64,000 bases of DNA, from the NCBI GenBank assembly GCA_965656875.1, contig CBFHMJ010000011.1, forward strand, positions 139,617 through 203,616, read 5' to 3'. Positions 1 to 9,295 of this stretch are shown here, piece by piece. A model generated the notes under the pieces. It made no database searches, was not told the DNA's origin, and was given only the letters and a program-made list of their open reading frames with translations. Source of the DNA: CBFHMJ01 sp965656875. GTDB lineage: Bacteria > Pseudomonadota > Gammaproteobacteria > Enterobacterales > Alteromonadaceae. Each line of letters starts with the position of its first letter. Position 1 is the first letter of the stretch. The position numbers and the translations under genes are program-made.

Positions 1-1
1 C

Positions 2-574
2 CTGCTTACCGTGAACAATCTGAACGATATGCCCGGGCTGACAGGAGGTAGCGTCAAACTGGTGTCTGGCAGTGAAGTATTTATTGAATTTACAGCGACT
101 GATCCGGATGGCGACGAACTGACGATTTCTTTAGTGGATGCACCAACCGCAGGTGAGGTGATCCAGACCGAAGCAGGCTGGATTTATCGCTCGACGGCGG
201 GATTTGAAGGAAACGATGTGTTCACCCTGATTGCATCGGATGGTGAACTGGAATCACCGCCAGCCAGTTTCACTGTGGAAGTTATCGCAGTCGAGGAAAT
301 GGCGACTAATGATGTGGTTGTTGAGCCGCCGGTTCAGGACGAAGTATACATTCTCGACACACTGGCGAACGACAAACAGGAAACCGATGAACAAATCAAA
401 ATTGTGGCTTCGTTAAGTATTCACGGTGATACCTCGACCGATGGCGATGTGATCCGCTTTGTGCGTAACAATCGCCAGTATCGCTATATCACCGTGAATT
501 ATGTCATTGAGAATGAAAACGGACAGATGGCCTTTGCTCAGGCCAACCTGATCATCGAAGAGGAGCAACCCTGA
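2..574 (+). CDS. C-terminal part of a cadherin-like / tandem-95 repeat protein (5' truncated by window edge)
   Basis: The reading frame is open from base 2 with no convincing start, so this is the 3' end of a longer gene. Two Ig/cadherin-like segments are visible. The first carries the DPDGDELT calcium-site style motif and a YRSTAGFEGNDVFTL stretch typical of bacterial cadherin-like repeats; the second carries DTLANDKQ, resembling the tandem-95/VCBS class. Such repeats usually form extracellular stalks of adhesins, and they also occur in phage tail proteins. The stop TGA shares its last base with the ATG of the next gene, so the two are translationally coupled. Because the next two genes look like spanins, a phage-tail or tailocin origin is possible, but the upstream sequence is not in the window. 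Confidence 0.7.
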   Translation: MLTVNNLNDMPGLTGGSVKLVSGSEVFIEFTATDPDGDELTISLVDAPTAGEVIQTEAGWIYRSTAGFEGNDVFTLIASDGELESPPASFTVEVIAVEEMATNDVVVEPPVQDEVYILDTLANDKQETDEQIKIVASLSIHGDTSTDGDVIRFVRNNRQYRYITVNYVIENENGQMAFAQANLIIEEEQP

Positions 575-1065
575 TGAATATTGGACTCATGATGGCCGGA
601 ACCAGCGCAATGGCAGCGCTGGCAATGGCCGGACTGTGGCAGTACGAAAAAACCAAAGTAGCATCGCTGACGGGTCAACTGACCACATTAACGGCGAAAT
701 TTGACCATCAACAGGCTGAAATGGACAAACTGGATCAGGCGCTGACTGAAGCAAATCAGTCAATCGCCACTCAGCAATTGTTAGCGAAACAAAACGCGCA
801 GCAAATGGAAAATTACAGCCGTAAATTACAGGTCAGCGAACAGGCCAATGCTCATTTAAACCGTGAAATTAATGAGCTACGAACCAAGGAGATGCAAAAT
901 GCTCGTAACAACCCGTATGCGCGTGGCAATGCTGCCGCTGCTCGCTGGGCTGACATCATGCAGCGTATTACCGGACCGACAAGTCCAGCAAGTCAAAGTA
1001 ATAACAATCCCAACACTGCCACCAATAACGATTCCGCCGGAAGTGGCAGCACCGCTACCCATTAA
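574..1065 (+). CDS. Rz-like inner-membrane spanin subunit (putative)
   Basis: A 163-residue protein with one N-terminal membrane segment (residues about 4-21) followed by a long coiled-coil region rich in Gln, Glu and Ala (about 28-105), a NNPYARGNAAAARW motif and a low-complexity Asn/Ser/Thr tail. This is the architecture of phage i-spanins (Rz family), which span the periplasm and fuse inner and outer membranes at lysis. The ATG overlaps the upstream stop by one base. The strongest support is the out-of-frame lipoprotein gene starting inside its 3' end (899), the hallmark of Rz/Rz1 pairs. Family assignment is by architecture, not by alignment. No holin, endolysin or other phage gene is visible downstream, so it may belong to a prophage, tailocin or a domesticated lysis cassette upstream. 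Confidence 0.6.
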   Translation: MNIGLMMAGTSAMAALAMAGLWQYEKTKVASLTGQLTTLTAKFDHQQAEMDKLDQALTEANQSIATQQLLAKQNAQQMENYSRKLQVSEQANAHLNREINELRTKEMQNARNNPYARGNAAAARWADIMQRITGPTSPASQSNNNPNTATNNDSAGSGSTATH

Positions 1066-1387
1066 TATGACCCGGGTTATGGTGGTAACACCTGAAGTGG
1101 TGGAAGACTGGCGACTGGCTTGTGAAGAATTTGAATCGGTTGGCGAAGAGGATGCTTACACCCTGGAAGAAGTGCAGGCGTCCTGGCCCGGATTAAGTCA
1201 GGACAGCGCTTGCAACTGGGCGATTTACGGTTTGGTGTTACAGGATGAACTGACACTGGAAATGTACTTCAGTGAGCTGGCGACCTATGTTGAAAAACTC
1301 AGGGCGCGTAATCAGTTTTTGATCGACATGATTAATTCACAACAGGCGATCATGGATAAGCAGCGAGAAGTGCTGGAGGGGCAGTGA
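899..1387 (+). CDS. Rz1-like outer-membrane lipoprotein spanin subunit (putative)
   Basis: A 162-residue protein in a different frame from the Rz-like gene, overlapping it by 167 bases. The ATG at 899 is chosen because AAGGAG lies at 886-891, seven bases upstream, inside the coding sequence of the upstream gene. The short signal sequence ends in a lipobox (LLAGLTSC, Cys at residue 21), followed by a Pro/Ile-rich stretch (IPTLPPITIPPEV) as in Rz1 o-spanins. Unlike lambda Rz1 it is long: residues about 60-162 form an acidic, then coiled-coil-like domain with two cysteines. That makes it resemble the extended partly overlapping o-spanins. It would sit in the outer membrane and pair with the product of 574-1065. 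Alternative: an unrelated lipoprotein. Confidence 0.6.
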   Translation: MLVTTRMRVAMLPLLAGLTSCSVLPDRQVQQVKVITIPTLPPITIPPEVAAPLPINMTRVMVVTPEVVEDWRLACEEFESVGEEDAYTLEEVQASWPGLSQDSACNWAIYGLVLQDELTLEMYFSELATYVEKLRARNQFLIDMINSQQAIMDKQREVLEGQ

Positions 1388-1403
1388 ATATTTCTCGCAC
1401 CAC

Positions 1404-1431
1404 TTGACACTGTACCTTTAATGGGTGTTAT
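1404..1431 (+). promoter_or_regulatory. Possible sigma-70 promoter
   Basis: A perfect TTGACA at 1404-1409 is followed after 16 bases by TGTTAT (1426-1431, four of six consensus matches). It lies between the spanin-like genes and the TPR gene, and would give a leader of about 140 bases. Pattern match only. Confidence 0.3.
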
Positions 1432-1579
1432 TGTTTTTCTTATTGATAAAAATAAGCATAAATAATGAGGAAGTGCTGGTGAACCATGACACAAGGTTTA
1501 AACATACGAATTTAATCATTGAATGAGGTTTTTATTTCTAATAAGGTGACAAAAATACGTAAAAATAGGTACTAAAACA

Positions 1580-2983
1580 ATGGCAGACATCATGAACTGG
1601 TTTGATTCGTTAAATCGACTTGAATGGTGGGGTTTAATCATTCTTGGTATCGCGATGATTGTTATTCTTTGGGAATGGATAGAACAACGGCGTTTCTATA
1701 CTGTCGAAGGTTATCGAGAAGATTCGATAAAAGAATTTGATGGTTTTGTCTATAAGGCAATGAATGGATTTTCTGAGTCTCAAAAACAATTTTTGCTCTC
1801 GGAAGTATTGAGTCTGGATTCTGATGAAGCTAAAGCAAAATTAGTAGACTTCATAATAGTGACATTTGACTGGCAAGAAGTGACGATTTATGAATTGTTG
1901 AAGATTGTTCAGCGATTTGAAAATGAAATAGGAAAATTTCTACAATCATCTGAAACACCCGAAAAAGTGAAGCAGTGGCTACTGAATGGAGAATTGCCTA
2001 AAGCTGAGCAAGCCTTGGTCCGTGAAATTGAGTCTTTTGATACTGACGATAATATAAAACGGGCAGGGAGATATTCTCTCTTAGGTGAGTTACGCATGCT
2101 TAGTGAAAATTATGAAGAGGCAGAAATTGCCTTTAAGGAAGCTGCAAAACTTCAGCCAGATAATGTGCACTATCAAGGATGGGTTGCGAGGGCCAATATG
2201 GCATTGGAAAATTATGATAAGGCACTAAAACATCTTGATTTGGAGCAGCAGCTCGCTCATACCAGCAAGGAGCATGAAACGCCAATTTTGGCTTTAAGTC
2301 ACTTGAACAGCGGTCATGCCTGGCAAGAATTAGGAGAACTGGATAAAGCAATTAGTTGTTTTGAAAAAACAAAATCACTGATGCAAGAAAAATACGGCCT
2401 GCTTGCAAATGCTACAACATTAGCGCTTCTCGAACTCGGAGAGTTGTATGAGACAAAGGAAGATTACGATGATGCGTTAGCTTGCTATAAAGAGGCACTT
2501 GGTGGTGATACTAAAGTGCATGGGAAAAAATCATTAGCGGCGGGTGATATCTATTATAGAATCGCCAGGGTTTTCTGGAAAAAATTGGATTATGACCAAT
2601 CAGGAAAATTTTTAAACAAATTACTGGCTTGTGAATTATCAAAATATCGTTTACCTCATCCCTCTATCGTTGAAACATATTGGCATTTAGCACGTGTTTG
2701 GGATCAGAAAAAGAATATGAAAAAGGCGATTCTGTATTTTGAAAAAGCTCTGACATGTCGTCAGAAATTGTCTCCGGCTGAGCACCTGAATGTCGGGCGA
2801 TTATATACAGATCTCGGCATAGCGTTGAATCGGAATAAGCAATATGACGAGGCAATTTCCTACTTTGCGCGAGCGTTAACAGTTTTTAATGAACCGCATA
2901 ATGAAGGGCTTGCTCCTGCCAGACAGGACATTGCGCGTAAAGGGCTTGAGGATGCTGTGACTGCTAAGGCCTTAGTGAATTAA
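1580..2983 (+). CDS. Membrane-anchored TPR-repeat protein
   Basis: A 467-residue protein. Residues about 14-32 (WWGLIILGIAMIVILWEW) form one membrane anchor. From about residue 165 to 460 the sequence is a series of tetratricopeptide repeats, recognisable by the Leu-Gly-Tyr/Ala-Pro spacing, for example YEEAEIAFKEAAKLQPDN, LDKAISCFEKTKSL, YDDALACYKEAL and YDEAISYFARALTVF. TPR arrays are protein-interaction scaffolds; no catalytic domain is seen. The helical segment at about 40-130 before the repeats was not recognised. The ribosome site is weak, and an in-frame ATG at 1592 is an alternative start. It appears to be transcribed alone, ending at the hairpin near 3113. The function cannot be assigned. 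Confidence 0.75.
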   Translation: MADIMNWFDSLNRLEWWGLIILGIAMIVILWEWIEQRRFYTVEGYREDSIKEFDGFVYKAMNGFSESQKQFLLSEVLSLDSDEAKAKLVDFIIVTFDWQEVTIYELLKIVQRFENEIGKFLQSSETPEKVKQWLLNGELPKAEQALVREIESFDTDDNIKRAGRYSLLGELRMLSENYEEAEIAFKEAAKLQPDNVHYQGWVARANMALENYDKALKHLDLEQQLAHTSKEHETPILALSHLNSGHAWQELGELDKAISCFEKTKSLMQEKYGLLANATTLALLELGELYETKEDYDDALACYKEALGGDTKVHGKKSLAAGDIYYRIARVFWKKLDYDQSGKFLNKLLACELSKYRLPHPSIVETYWHLARVWDQKKNMKKAILYFEKALTCRQKLSPAEHLNVGRLYTDLGIALNRNKQYDEAISYFARALTVFNEPHNEGLAPARQDIARKGLEDAVTAKALVN

Positions 2984-3112
2984 CCTTGATTTCCACTAGA
3001 CGTTCAAACCATGTTGATGGATGGCTCCCTCGTGAAGTTACCATGAGACGATTATCACGATTATCAACCAAAAACATAAGTCGTATTGTAAAAACAGGCT
3101 TAAATAAAGAGA

Positions 3113-3149
3113 AACGGGTAGTCGTGCTAATCGACTACCCGTTTTTTGT
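3113..3149 (+). terminator. Bidirectional Rho-independent terminator
   Basis: A perfect 12-bp stem (AACGGGTAGTCG at 3113-3124 with 3132-3143) with a 7-base loop, followed by TTTTGTT on the plus strand and preceded by an A-rich run that gives a U-tract on the minus strand. It sits between the convergent TPR and TonB-receptor genes. Confidence 0.85.
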
Positions 3150-3195
3150 TGTTGCAGGTTGTAGCAACCTGAATGGTGCTTTGACTAACTACTTC

Positions 3196-5604
3196 TTAGA
3201 AACTGGCTTTGATTTTCCCGTACCAGTAAGCACCGTTGTAACCGAATGGTGATGCTGAGCTATATGGGAAAATGCCGTTGAAATTATTGGTATCCAGTAC
3301 GCGGTCCGGGGTTTCGTCAAACAAATTGTTCACGCCCAGTGCAACTTGCCAGTTGTCGTCGATCTGATAGCGTAGTTCCATATCCACTTCGGTTTCTGAG
3401 CCGAATGTCTGGTCTCTGTCAGGATTGCTTGAGTGACGAGTGGTTAGTTCACCGTGGTGTCTGAAAACCAGTGAACCGCCCCATTTTCCGCCTTGTACGC
3501 TAATCGCTAAATTACCTTTTTCATCAGGTTGTGCTTCTTCGATAAGCGCCAGTTCACGACGGCCAAAGCGTTTGGCTTCTGTACCCAGTGGGTCGAGTTC
3601 TGGTGGGTTTTCAGCGACTCGGGTGATATCCACGTCATTGAAGTTCCAGCCAAAAGTGATGTTGGCGTCCCAGGTATCATTGATGGTCCACAGATAGCTG
3701 GCGACAAAGTCCACACCTTCTGTTTCCGTGTCGATGGCGTTAGTAAAGTAACGACCGCCGTTAATACCGAAATACCCGTTTGATTCCAGAATTTGTTGTA
3801 CTGCTTCGCCGCGAATGTTGTCAGACAACACGATGCGATCATCAATATCAATTCGGTAGTAATCCAACGAGATTTCCAGTTCTGGAATCGGTGTGAAAAC
3901 AATCCCGGCACTGTAGTTGGTGGATTCTTCAGAATCCAGTGGTTCAGCGCCCAGGGCAACAGCAGCCGGATCGTCAACTCTGAAGGTTTTAACTTCATTG
4001 GGTACACTATCGATGAATACGGTCGCTGTGGTGGCGTAATTAATCTGTGCCAGTGATGGTGCGCGGAATCCTGTGCTGATGGCGGAACGAACGGCGATGG
4101 TGTCGGTCGCTTGATAATGCACCGCTAACTTACCGTTTGTTGTGGTGCCAAAGTCGCTGTAGTCCTCGAATCGTCCGGCCAGTGAGACCAGAAGCGCATC
4201 AGTGACATAGTTATCAAACTGTGCGTAAACCGCGTAGCTGTCACGAGAATTATTGCTGGCATCACCAGGACGGAAGCCAGGGAATACTTGTGACCCTGCG
4301 GCTGCTGTGCCGCCAAACTGATTTGGTTCGCCGCCATGAATCCAGGAAGCTTCTTCGCCTGCTTTAACTTTGTAAGTTTCGTCACGGTATTCTGCACCGA
4401 GGGCGATATTGACCGGATTTGTCCAGCCGATATCCATGCTGGTGGTCATGTCAAAGTTAGCGGTGAATTGCTCAAACTCCAGTCCACCGGCGTTAAATGA
4501 TGTCGGACTTTGTGCGCCAAGTGAGGTGTTAATACTGTTTTCCACCCCAAAGTCGAATTCGTTGGTGCCATAAGTGATGCTGAGATCATACATGGCGTCG
4601 CCTGGCTCAAATTTGTAGCCCAGCGTGGTGGCATAGTCAGTAACGTCAGAGACGATTAGGGGCAGGAATCCGTCTGGATAGACTTCTGGCACGTTGCGAC
4701 TGTCCCGTGCGCGTCGATAGAAACCACCGGCTTCACCGTCGCGGGCTTCGTAGCTGGCGTTGAAATACAACTCACCATTTTCGTTTAGCTGGTGTCCGGC
4801 ATTGACGAAAAAGCTGTCTGATTCGACATCGGCATCACCGAAACGGTGGTTCAGGCGGTCGAAAGTTTCTTCTCGTGGATCAGGTTCGCCATCGATGTCC
4901 AGATATTGTTGTCTTGGGTCAAGTCCGGCGCGATTGGTGCGGCCTTTATTGCGGTGTTGTGCCGCAAAGTGAACAAAGCCATTGTCGGTGGTAAAGCCGA
5001 TATTGCCTTGTAAGGTACTGGAGTTTCCATCGCCTTCGGTATAAGCGCCGTAGTTCCAGGAAAACTCTTTTTTGTCATCGTCACGAAGCACGATGTTGAT
5101 CACACCAGCAATGGCATCTGAACCATACTGCGCTGCTGCACCATCACGTAATACTTCGATGCGTTTGATCATATTTGGCGGAATGGTATTTAAATCGACG
5201 GCGCTTGAACCTCGACCCACGGAACCGTTCACATTCACCAGGGCAGAAGTATGGCGGCGTTTACCATTCACCAGCACCAATACCTGATCCGGACTCATGC
5301 CACGCAATGTTGCAGGACGAACATGGTCGGTACCGTCGGTAATGGATGGGCGAGGAAAGTTATATGAGGGAACGAGAGAAGCAACCATCTGGTTGAGTTC
5401 GGTAAAGCCGGTGTTGGTGAGTTCATCGGCGGAAATCAAATCAACCGGAACAGGCGAATCAGCGATTGAACGCAGTGGCGTTCGCATACCCACTACTGAG
5501 ATTCGTTCGAGTTCTTCTGCGCTTTTTTGGTCATCGGCGGCAAAGGCACCAGGTGCTCCGGTGCCAAGTGCAGCCATCATCATTAAGGTAATTTTATTCT
5601 TCAT
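3196..5604 (-). CDS. TonB-dependent outer-membrane receptor
   Basis: An 802-residue protein with a signal peptide (cleavage probably after GAFA, residue 22) and the full TonB-receptor layout. A TonB box-like segment (ERISVVG) is followed by the plug domain (about 40-190) with LRGMSPDQVLVLVNGKRR and IKRIEVLRDGAAAQYGSDAI, then a beta-barrel ending in the terminal Phe (YWYGKIKASF) needed for outer-membrane assembly. The plug and barrel resemble receptors annotated for vitamin B12, siderophores or carbohydrates, but the substrate cannot be read from the sequence. It lies downstream of the large Asp-box protein on the same strand, separated by a terminator and about 230 bases, so it probably has its own promoter. 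No Fur-type box was identified. Confidence 0.92.
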   Translation of the reverse strand: MKNKITLMMMAALGTGAPGAFAADDQKSAEELERISVVGMRTPLRSIADSPVPVDLISADELTNTGFTELNQMVASLVPSYNFPRPSITDGTDHVRPATLRGMSPDQVLVLVNGKRRHTSALVNVNGSVGRGSSAVDLNTIPPNMIKRIEVLRDGAAAQYGSDAIAGVINIVLRDDDKKEFSWNYGAYTEGDGNSSTLQGNIGFTTDNGFVHFAAQHRNKGRTNRAGLDPRQQYLDIDGEPDPREETFDRLNHRFGDADVESDSFFVNAGHQLNENGELYFNASYEARDGEAGGFYRRARDSRNVPEVYPDGFLPLIVSDVTDYATTLGYKFEPGDAMYDLSITYGTNEFDFGVENSINTSLGAQSPTSFNAGGLEFEQFTANFDMTTSMDIGWTNPVNIALGAEYRDETYKVKAGEEASWIHGGEPNQFGGTAAAGSQVFPGFRPGDASNNSRDSYAVYAQFDNYVTDALLVSLAGRFEDYSDFGTTTNGKLAVHYQATDTIAVRSAISTGFRAPSLAQINYATTATVFIDSVPNEVKTFRVDDPAAVALGAEPLDSEESTNYSAGIVFTPIPELEISLDYYRIDIDDRIVLSDNIRGEAVQQILESNGYFGINGGRYFTNAIDTETEGVDFVASYLWTINDTWDANITFGWNFNDVDITRVAENPPELDPLGTEAKRFGRRELALIEEAQPDEKGNLAISVQGGKWGGSLVFRHHGELTTRHSSNPDRDQTFGSETEVDMELRYQIDDNWQVALGVNNLFDETPDRVLDTNNFNGIFPYSSASPFGYNGAYWYGKIKASF

Positions 5605-5796
5605 GTTGTGCTCTACTGTTTAACTGCAATAAATCAACTACTTAAAATAAAGGGCACAATAAATCCCTTGTGTCTGTCAGTGTTTTTAATGAAGAACCTT
5701 AGCAGGATGAAAATCGGGATGACAGCGCTGTATTAGCGGCTATTTCTACTAATCAGATCAAATAGTTATAAGGCGTGGATTAAATAGAGGAAAATG

Positions 5797-5822
5797 GTTC
5801 AGACTCGGTAGAGCCTGAACCG
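5797..5822 (-). terminator. Rho-independent terminator for the Asp-box protein gene
   Basis: GGTTCAG-x-CTC (5797-5807) pairs with GAG-x-CTGAACC (5812-5822) around a GGTA loop with one mismatch. Read on the minus strand it is followed by ATTTTCCTCTATTT. It starts 17 bases past the stop codon at 5839. Confidence 0.7.
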
Positions 5823-5838
5823 TCAGACAGGTTACAAA

Positions 5839-8800
5839 CTACTGCCAGATCGTTGCTGTCTTGTTGACGCTGGCTTTCAGTGGCTCCACTTCATCTTTCA
5901 TGAAAGAGTCAATGTCACCTGTTACCTGATCAACGCGTTTCACAACGTCAGCCATAATGGCATCGGCACCTGGTGAAGGTGGTGCCTGCATTTCAGAGAA
6001 GTAGCCACCAAGCTGTAATAGCTGATTACGCAGATCATTCATGTTTGACCCGGTTAATCCGCCTTTTACTGGCTTCGGTAGTAAATCAAGCTTCAATGCT
6101 TCAGCCTTTTTGATTACTGCGTCCAGTTTTTCGTGGAATTCAGAATCTTTAGCTAACAGCGCTTTGATGCCTTTGGCAGCTTTCAGTGTGCCGGTAATGT
6201 CTTTCCAGGATTTCATAGAGCGTTCTGCTAACGCAAGGAACTCGTTACGACGTTCGATGTTGGTTGCATACATTTCGTCACTGATTGGGAAGTCATTGTC
6301 TTTCAGGATGGTTACGGTTTTCGACTGGGTGTCTTCGCCCATTTTAATCGTGACCGTGTAATCACCGAACATCACTGGCGCACCGCCCATAAAGAAGCTG
6401 GTGAATAAGTCTGGCTTACCAGGAACCTGCCCACCTTTGGTTTTCAGATCCCAACTCACACGGTTTACACCGGGTTTTGCGGTTGCTTTCAAGGTGTGAA
6501 TGACTTTGCCGTCTTTGTCACTGATTTCGATGCTGATAGCATCTTTTTTGCTCTTTTCTTTCGCCCAGAAGTTGATCAGGGCGCCTGCTTTGCGATTAGG
6601 TGCTTTGAATGAATCATCAGCACCCATAAACAGGTTCGGGAAGGCCATGGTTGGCTGGTATGCATGACCGATGTCAAACAGATGCAGTGATTTGTCTTCA
6701 ATCGCCTTATCACTGGTCATTTCACGTAGTGGACGAATGTCATCTAAGACCCAGACGGAACGGCCAAACGTGCCAACTACCAGGTCATGTTCTTTCGGGT
6801 GAATGACCATATCCATCGTGGAAACTGTCGGGAAGTCTTTGTTCCACTGCTGCCATTTTTTACCTGCGTCAAAACTAACATACAGGCCAAATTCAGTGCC
6901 GACAAACATGAGTTTTGGTTCAACCGGATCCTGAGCAAAACTTAGCGCATAGCCCCAAACGTCTTTTTCATCGACCAGACGTTTCCAGGATTTGCCGTAG
7001 TTTTTGGTGTGATAGACATAAGGTTTGAAGTCATTTTTACGGTGTCCATCGAACACAGCGAATGCTTCACCTTTGTTATAGCTTGAATGTTTGATTTGCT
7101 TAACACGGGTGTTTTTAGGCAGGCCACGGACCTTTTTAATGACGTTTTTCCAGGTTTTACCGCCATCACGAGTGATTTGCAGATTACCATCGTCAGTACC
7201 AACCCAGATCACGCCTTCATCATTGGCGGCGGGTTCAATCACAGTAATTGTCGTATGATTTTCTGCCGTGGTGTCGTCAATGGTCAGGCCGCCTGACAGG
7301 TGTTGCTTTTGTTTTTCTGGATCATTAGTCGTCAGATCCGGTGACATAATTGACCAGCTCAGACCGTGGTCTGTACTTTTCAACAAATATTGCGAACCGG
7401 CGTATAGAGTCTTTTTGTCAATCGGATCGACTGCTAAGGCCGCATCCCAGTTAAATCGCAGAGTTTCACCAGCCAGATAAGGTTTAATGCCGGTAATACC
7501 GCCAGTTTTTAAGTCATACCGTTGGAAGTTACCGCCCTGAGACATGGAATAACCATAGCGGCTGTCTACCGGGTCTGGAATGACATCAAAACCATCGCCA
7601 AAGCCGATATTTCGGAAGTCCTGGTTGTTGATTTTTGCAAACTCTCCCAGTGCTGAGAATTTGTACGCAGGCCCCATCCAGCTGCCGTTATCCTGCATGC
7701 CGCCGTATACGTTGTACGGGATCTCATTATCAACATTGATGTGATAGAACTGACCGACCGGAATATTGTGGTGGAATCCCCAGGTTTTACCGCCGTCGAA
7801 ACTGGCGTACAAACCACCGTCATTGCCGTCCAGAATGTGTTTTGGGTTGTCAGGATTGATCCAGAAGGCGTGGTGGTCGCTGTGAACGCCACCGAAGAAA
7901 TTCGTGATAGCATTGAAGGTTTTGCCGCCGTCGGTACTTTTCGAGACATTGGCTGCAATATGATAAACGGTGTCCGGATCTTGTGGGTCTACTTCGACAT
8001 CGGCGTAATAGAATGGACGATCACCGCCGCCACCAATTTCCTGAGCGCCTTTGCTCCAGCTTTCACCGCCATCGTTTGAGCGATACATGGCGTTATGATC
8101 TTTGGATTCGACGAAGGCATAAACGACTTCCGGATTTTTCGGAGAAATCGATAACCCTACTCGACCCAGTAAGCCTTTTGGCAGACCTTTTTTCGCTTTA
8201 GTCCAGTTTTCGCCTCCATCGTGTGAGATATAAATGGCTGAGCCTTCGCCACCTGAATTAAATGTCCACGGCTTACGACCAAATTCCCACATACCGGCAA
8301 TCAGTTTGTTTGGATTGGTTGGATCAATAATTAAATCGCCAATGCCGGTAGATTTGTTGGTGTAGAGGACTTTCTTCCAGCTTTTACCGCCATCTGTTGA
8401 TTTATAAACACCGCGATCTTCTGTTTCACCGTAAGCTGCGCCCTGAGCGCCTACCCAGACGATATCCGGATTATGAGGGTGAACGATAATTCGATGAATG
8501 TTCAGGGTATTTTCGAGACCAAGGTGTGTCCAGGTTTTACCACCATCCAGTGATTTATAAACCCCGTGTCCGAAGGACTGACTGTTACGTGGATTGCCTT
8601 CACCAGTACCCATATAAATTACGTTAGGGTTTTGCTGGAAAATGGCGACATCACCGACTGACGCGGTTTTCTGATTTTCGAAGATTGGTTTGAAGTTCGT
8701 ACCATTATTGACTGATTTCCATAACCCTCCGGCAGACGTACCGACGTAGATGATGTGGCGATTGTTTTCAACAACGTCAACGGAAGTAACCCGGCCACTC

Positions 8801-8922
8801 ATGCCGGATGGGCCAATGTTTCTGAAGGTGAGCTGGTTGAAATCTTCAGGTTCGACAGCATGAGCGGCTGCGCTGGCCGTCAGTGCTGACACGATCAGGC
8901 TGGATAACAGATTTTTCTTCAT
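5839..8922 (-). CDS. Secreted Asp-box (BNR/sortilin-like) beta-propeller protein
   Basis: A 1027-residue exported protein with a signal peptide (residues 1-22, ending SAAAHA). About eleven Asp-box motifs of the form S-x-D-G-G-x-T/S-W are spread over residues about 60-720 (SLDGGKTW, STDGGKSW, SHDGGENW, SNDGGESW, SFDGGKTW, TRDGGKTW and others). This is the signature of VPS10/sortilin-type and BNR-repeat propellers, usually annotated as glycosyl hydrolase or exo-alpha-sialidase related; no sialidase catalytic Arg triad could be confirmed. Residues about 780-880 look like an all-beta domain and the last 150 residues are helical. A ribosome site GGAG lies seven bases before the ATG. The gene is divergent from a tetR gene, and a palindrome shared with the tetR side lies 27 bases upstream of the start, suggesting regulation by that TetR protein. 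Confidence 0.85.
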   Translation of the reverse strand: MKKNLLSSLIVSALTASAAAHAVEPEDFNQLTFRNIGPSGMSGRVTSVDVVENNRHIIYVGTSAGGLWKSVNNGTNFKPIFENQKTASVGDVAIFQQNPNVIYMGTGEGNPRNSQSFGHGVYKSLDGGKTWTHLGLENTLNIHRIIVHPHNPDIVWVGAQGAAYGETEDRGVYKSTDGGKSWKKVLYTNKSTGIGDLIIDPTNPNKLIAGMWEFGRKPWTFNSGGEGSAIYISHDGGENWTKAKKGLPKGLLGRVGLSISPKNPEVVYAFVESKDHNAMYRSNDGGESWSKGAQEIGGGGDRPFYYADVEVDPQDPDTVYHIAANVSKSTDGGKTFNAITNFFGGVHSDHHAFWINPDNPKHILDGNDGGLYASFDGGKTWGFHHNIPVGQFYHINVDNEIPYNVYGGMQDNGSWMGPAYKFSALGEFAKINNQDFRNIGFGDGFDVIPDPVDSRYGYSMSQGGNFQRYDLKTGGITGIKPYLAGETLRFNWDAALAVDPIDKKTLYAGSQYLLKSTDHGLSWSIMSPDLTTNDPEKQKQHLSGGLTIDDTTAENHTTITVIEPAANDEGVIWVGTDDGNLQITRDGGKTWKNVIKKVRGLPKNTRVKQIKHSSYNKGEAFAVFDGHRKNDFKPYVYHTKNYGKSWKRLVDEKDVWGYALSFAQDPVEPKLMFVGTEFGLYVSFDAGKKWQQWNKDFPTVSTMDMVIHPKEHDLVVGTFGRSVWVLDDIRPLREMTSDKAIEDKSLHLFDIGHAYQPTMAFPNLFMGADDSFKAPNRKAGALINFWAKEKSKKDAISIEISDKDGKVIHTLKATAKPGVNRVSWDLKTKGGQVPGKPDLFTSFFMGGAPVMFGDYTVTIKMGEDTQSKTVTILKDNDFPISDEMYATNIERRNEFLALAERSMKSWKDITGTLKAAKGIKALLAKDSEFHEKLDAVIKKAEALKLDLLPKPVKGGLTGSNMNDLRNQLLQLGGYFSEMQAPPSPGADAIMADVVKRVDQVTGDIDSFMKDEVEPLKASVNKTATIWQ

Positions 8923-8948
8923 GGTATGTCTCCATCAATATGTAAAAT

Positions 8949-8968
8949 GGTAAACGGTGTCGTTTACC
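8949..8968. promoter_or_regulatory. Palindromic operator (probable TetR site) at the Asp-box gene
   Basis: GGTAAACG-GTGT-CGTTTACC is a perfect 8-bp inverted repeat. Its core GTAAAC-N6-GTTTAC recurs at 9147-9164 beside the tetR gene. It lies just upstream of the start codon of the propeller gene, where a repressor would block transcription. Confidence 0.65.
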
Positions 8969-9145
8969 TTGATGGCAAAATTTTTTCATCCATTTTTCGC
9001 ATGGGTGAATCCTGAAGGATTACCAGTGGGTGATTTTCATGCAAATGGATGGTTGATTTGCCTTGTTATGTTGTATTACCGGGTGTAATTTTTTTAATTT
9101 GGTCAGGCTGGTGCGTTGATAGTAAACTCACTCAGCATCAAGGAA

Positions 9146-9173
9146 GGTAAACGAACAAGTTTACAATGTAAAC
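9146..9173. promoter_or_regulatory. Palindromic operator (probable TetR autoregulatory site)
   Basis: GTAAAC (9147-9152), six bases, GTTTAC (9159-9164): the same half-sites and spacing as at 8950-8967, followed by another GTAAAC half-site at 9168-9173. It lies about 125 bases upstream of the tetR start in the divergent promoter region. Confidence 0.6.
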
Positions 9174-9295
9174 AGTAAGATTGACGGTATAATGTTTTCT
9201 TACAAATTGCTGTTGAGCCTTGAACAGACCTTGATATTTATCAGTATGCTACGACTGCCTGGCTCAACCAGAAACAATAATAATGTTATAAAACT

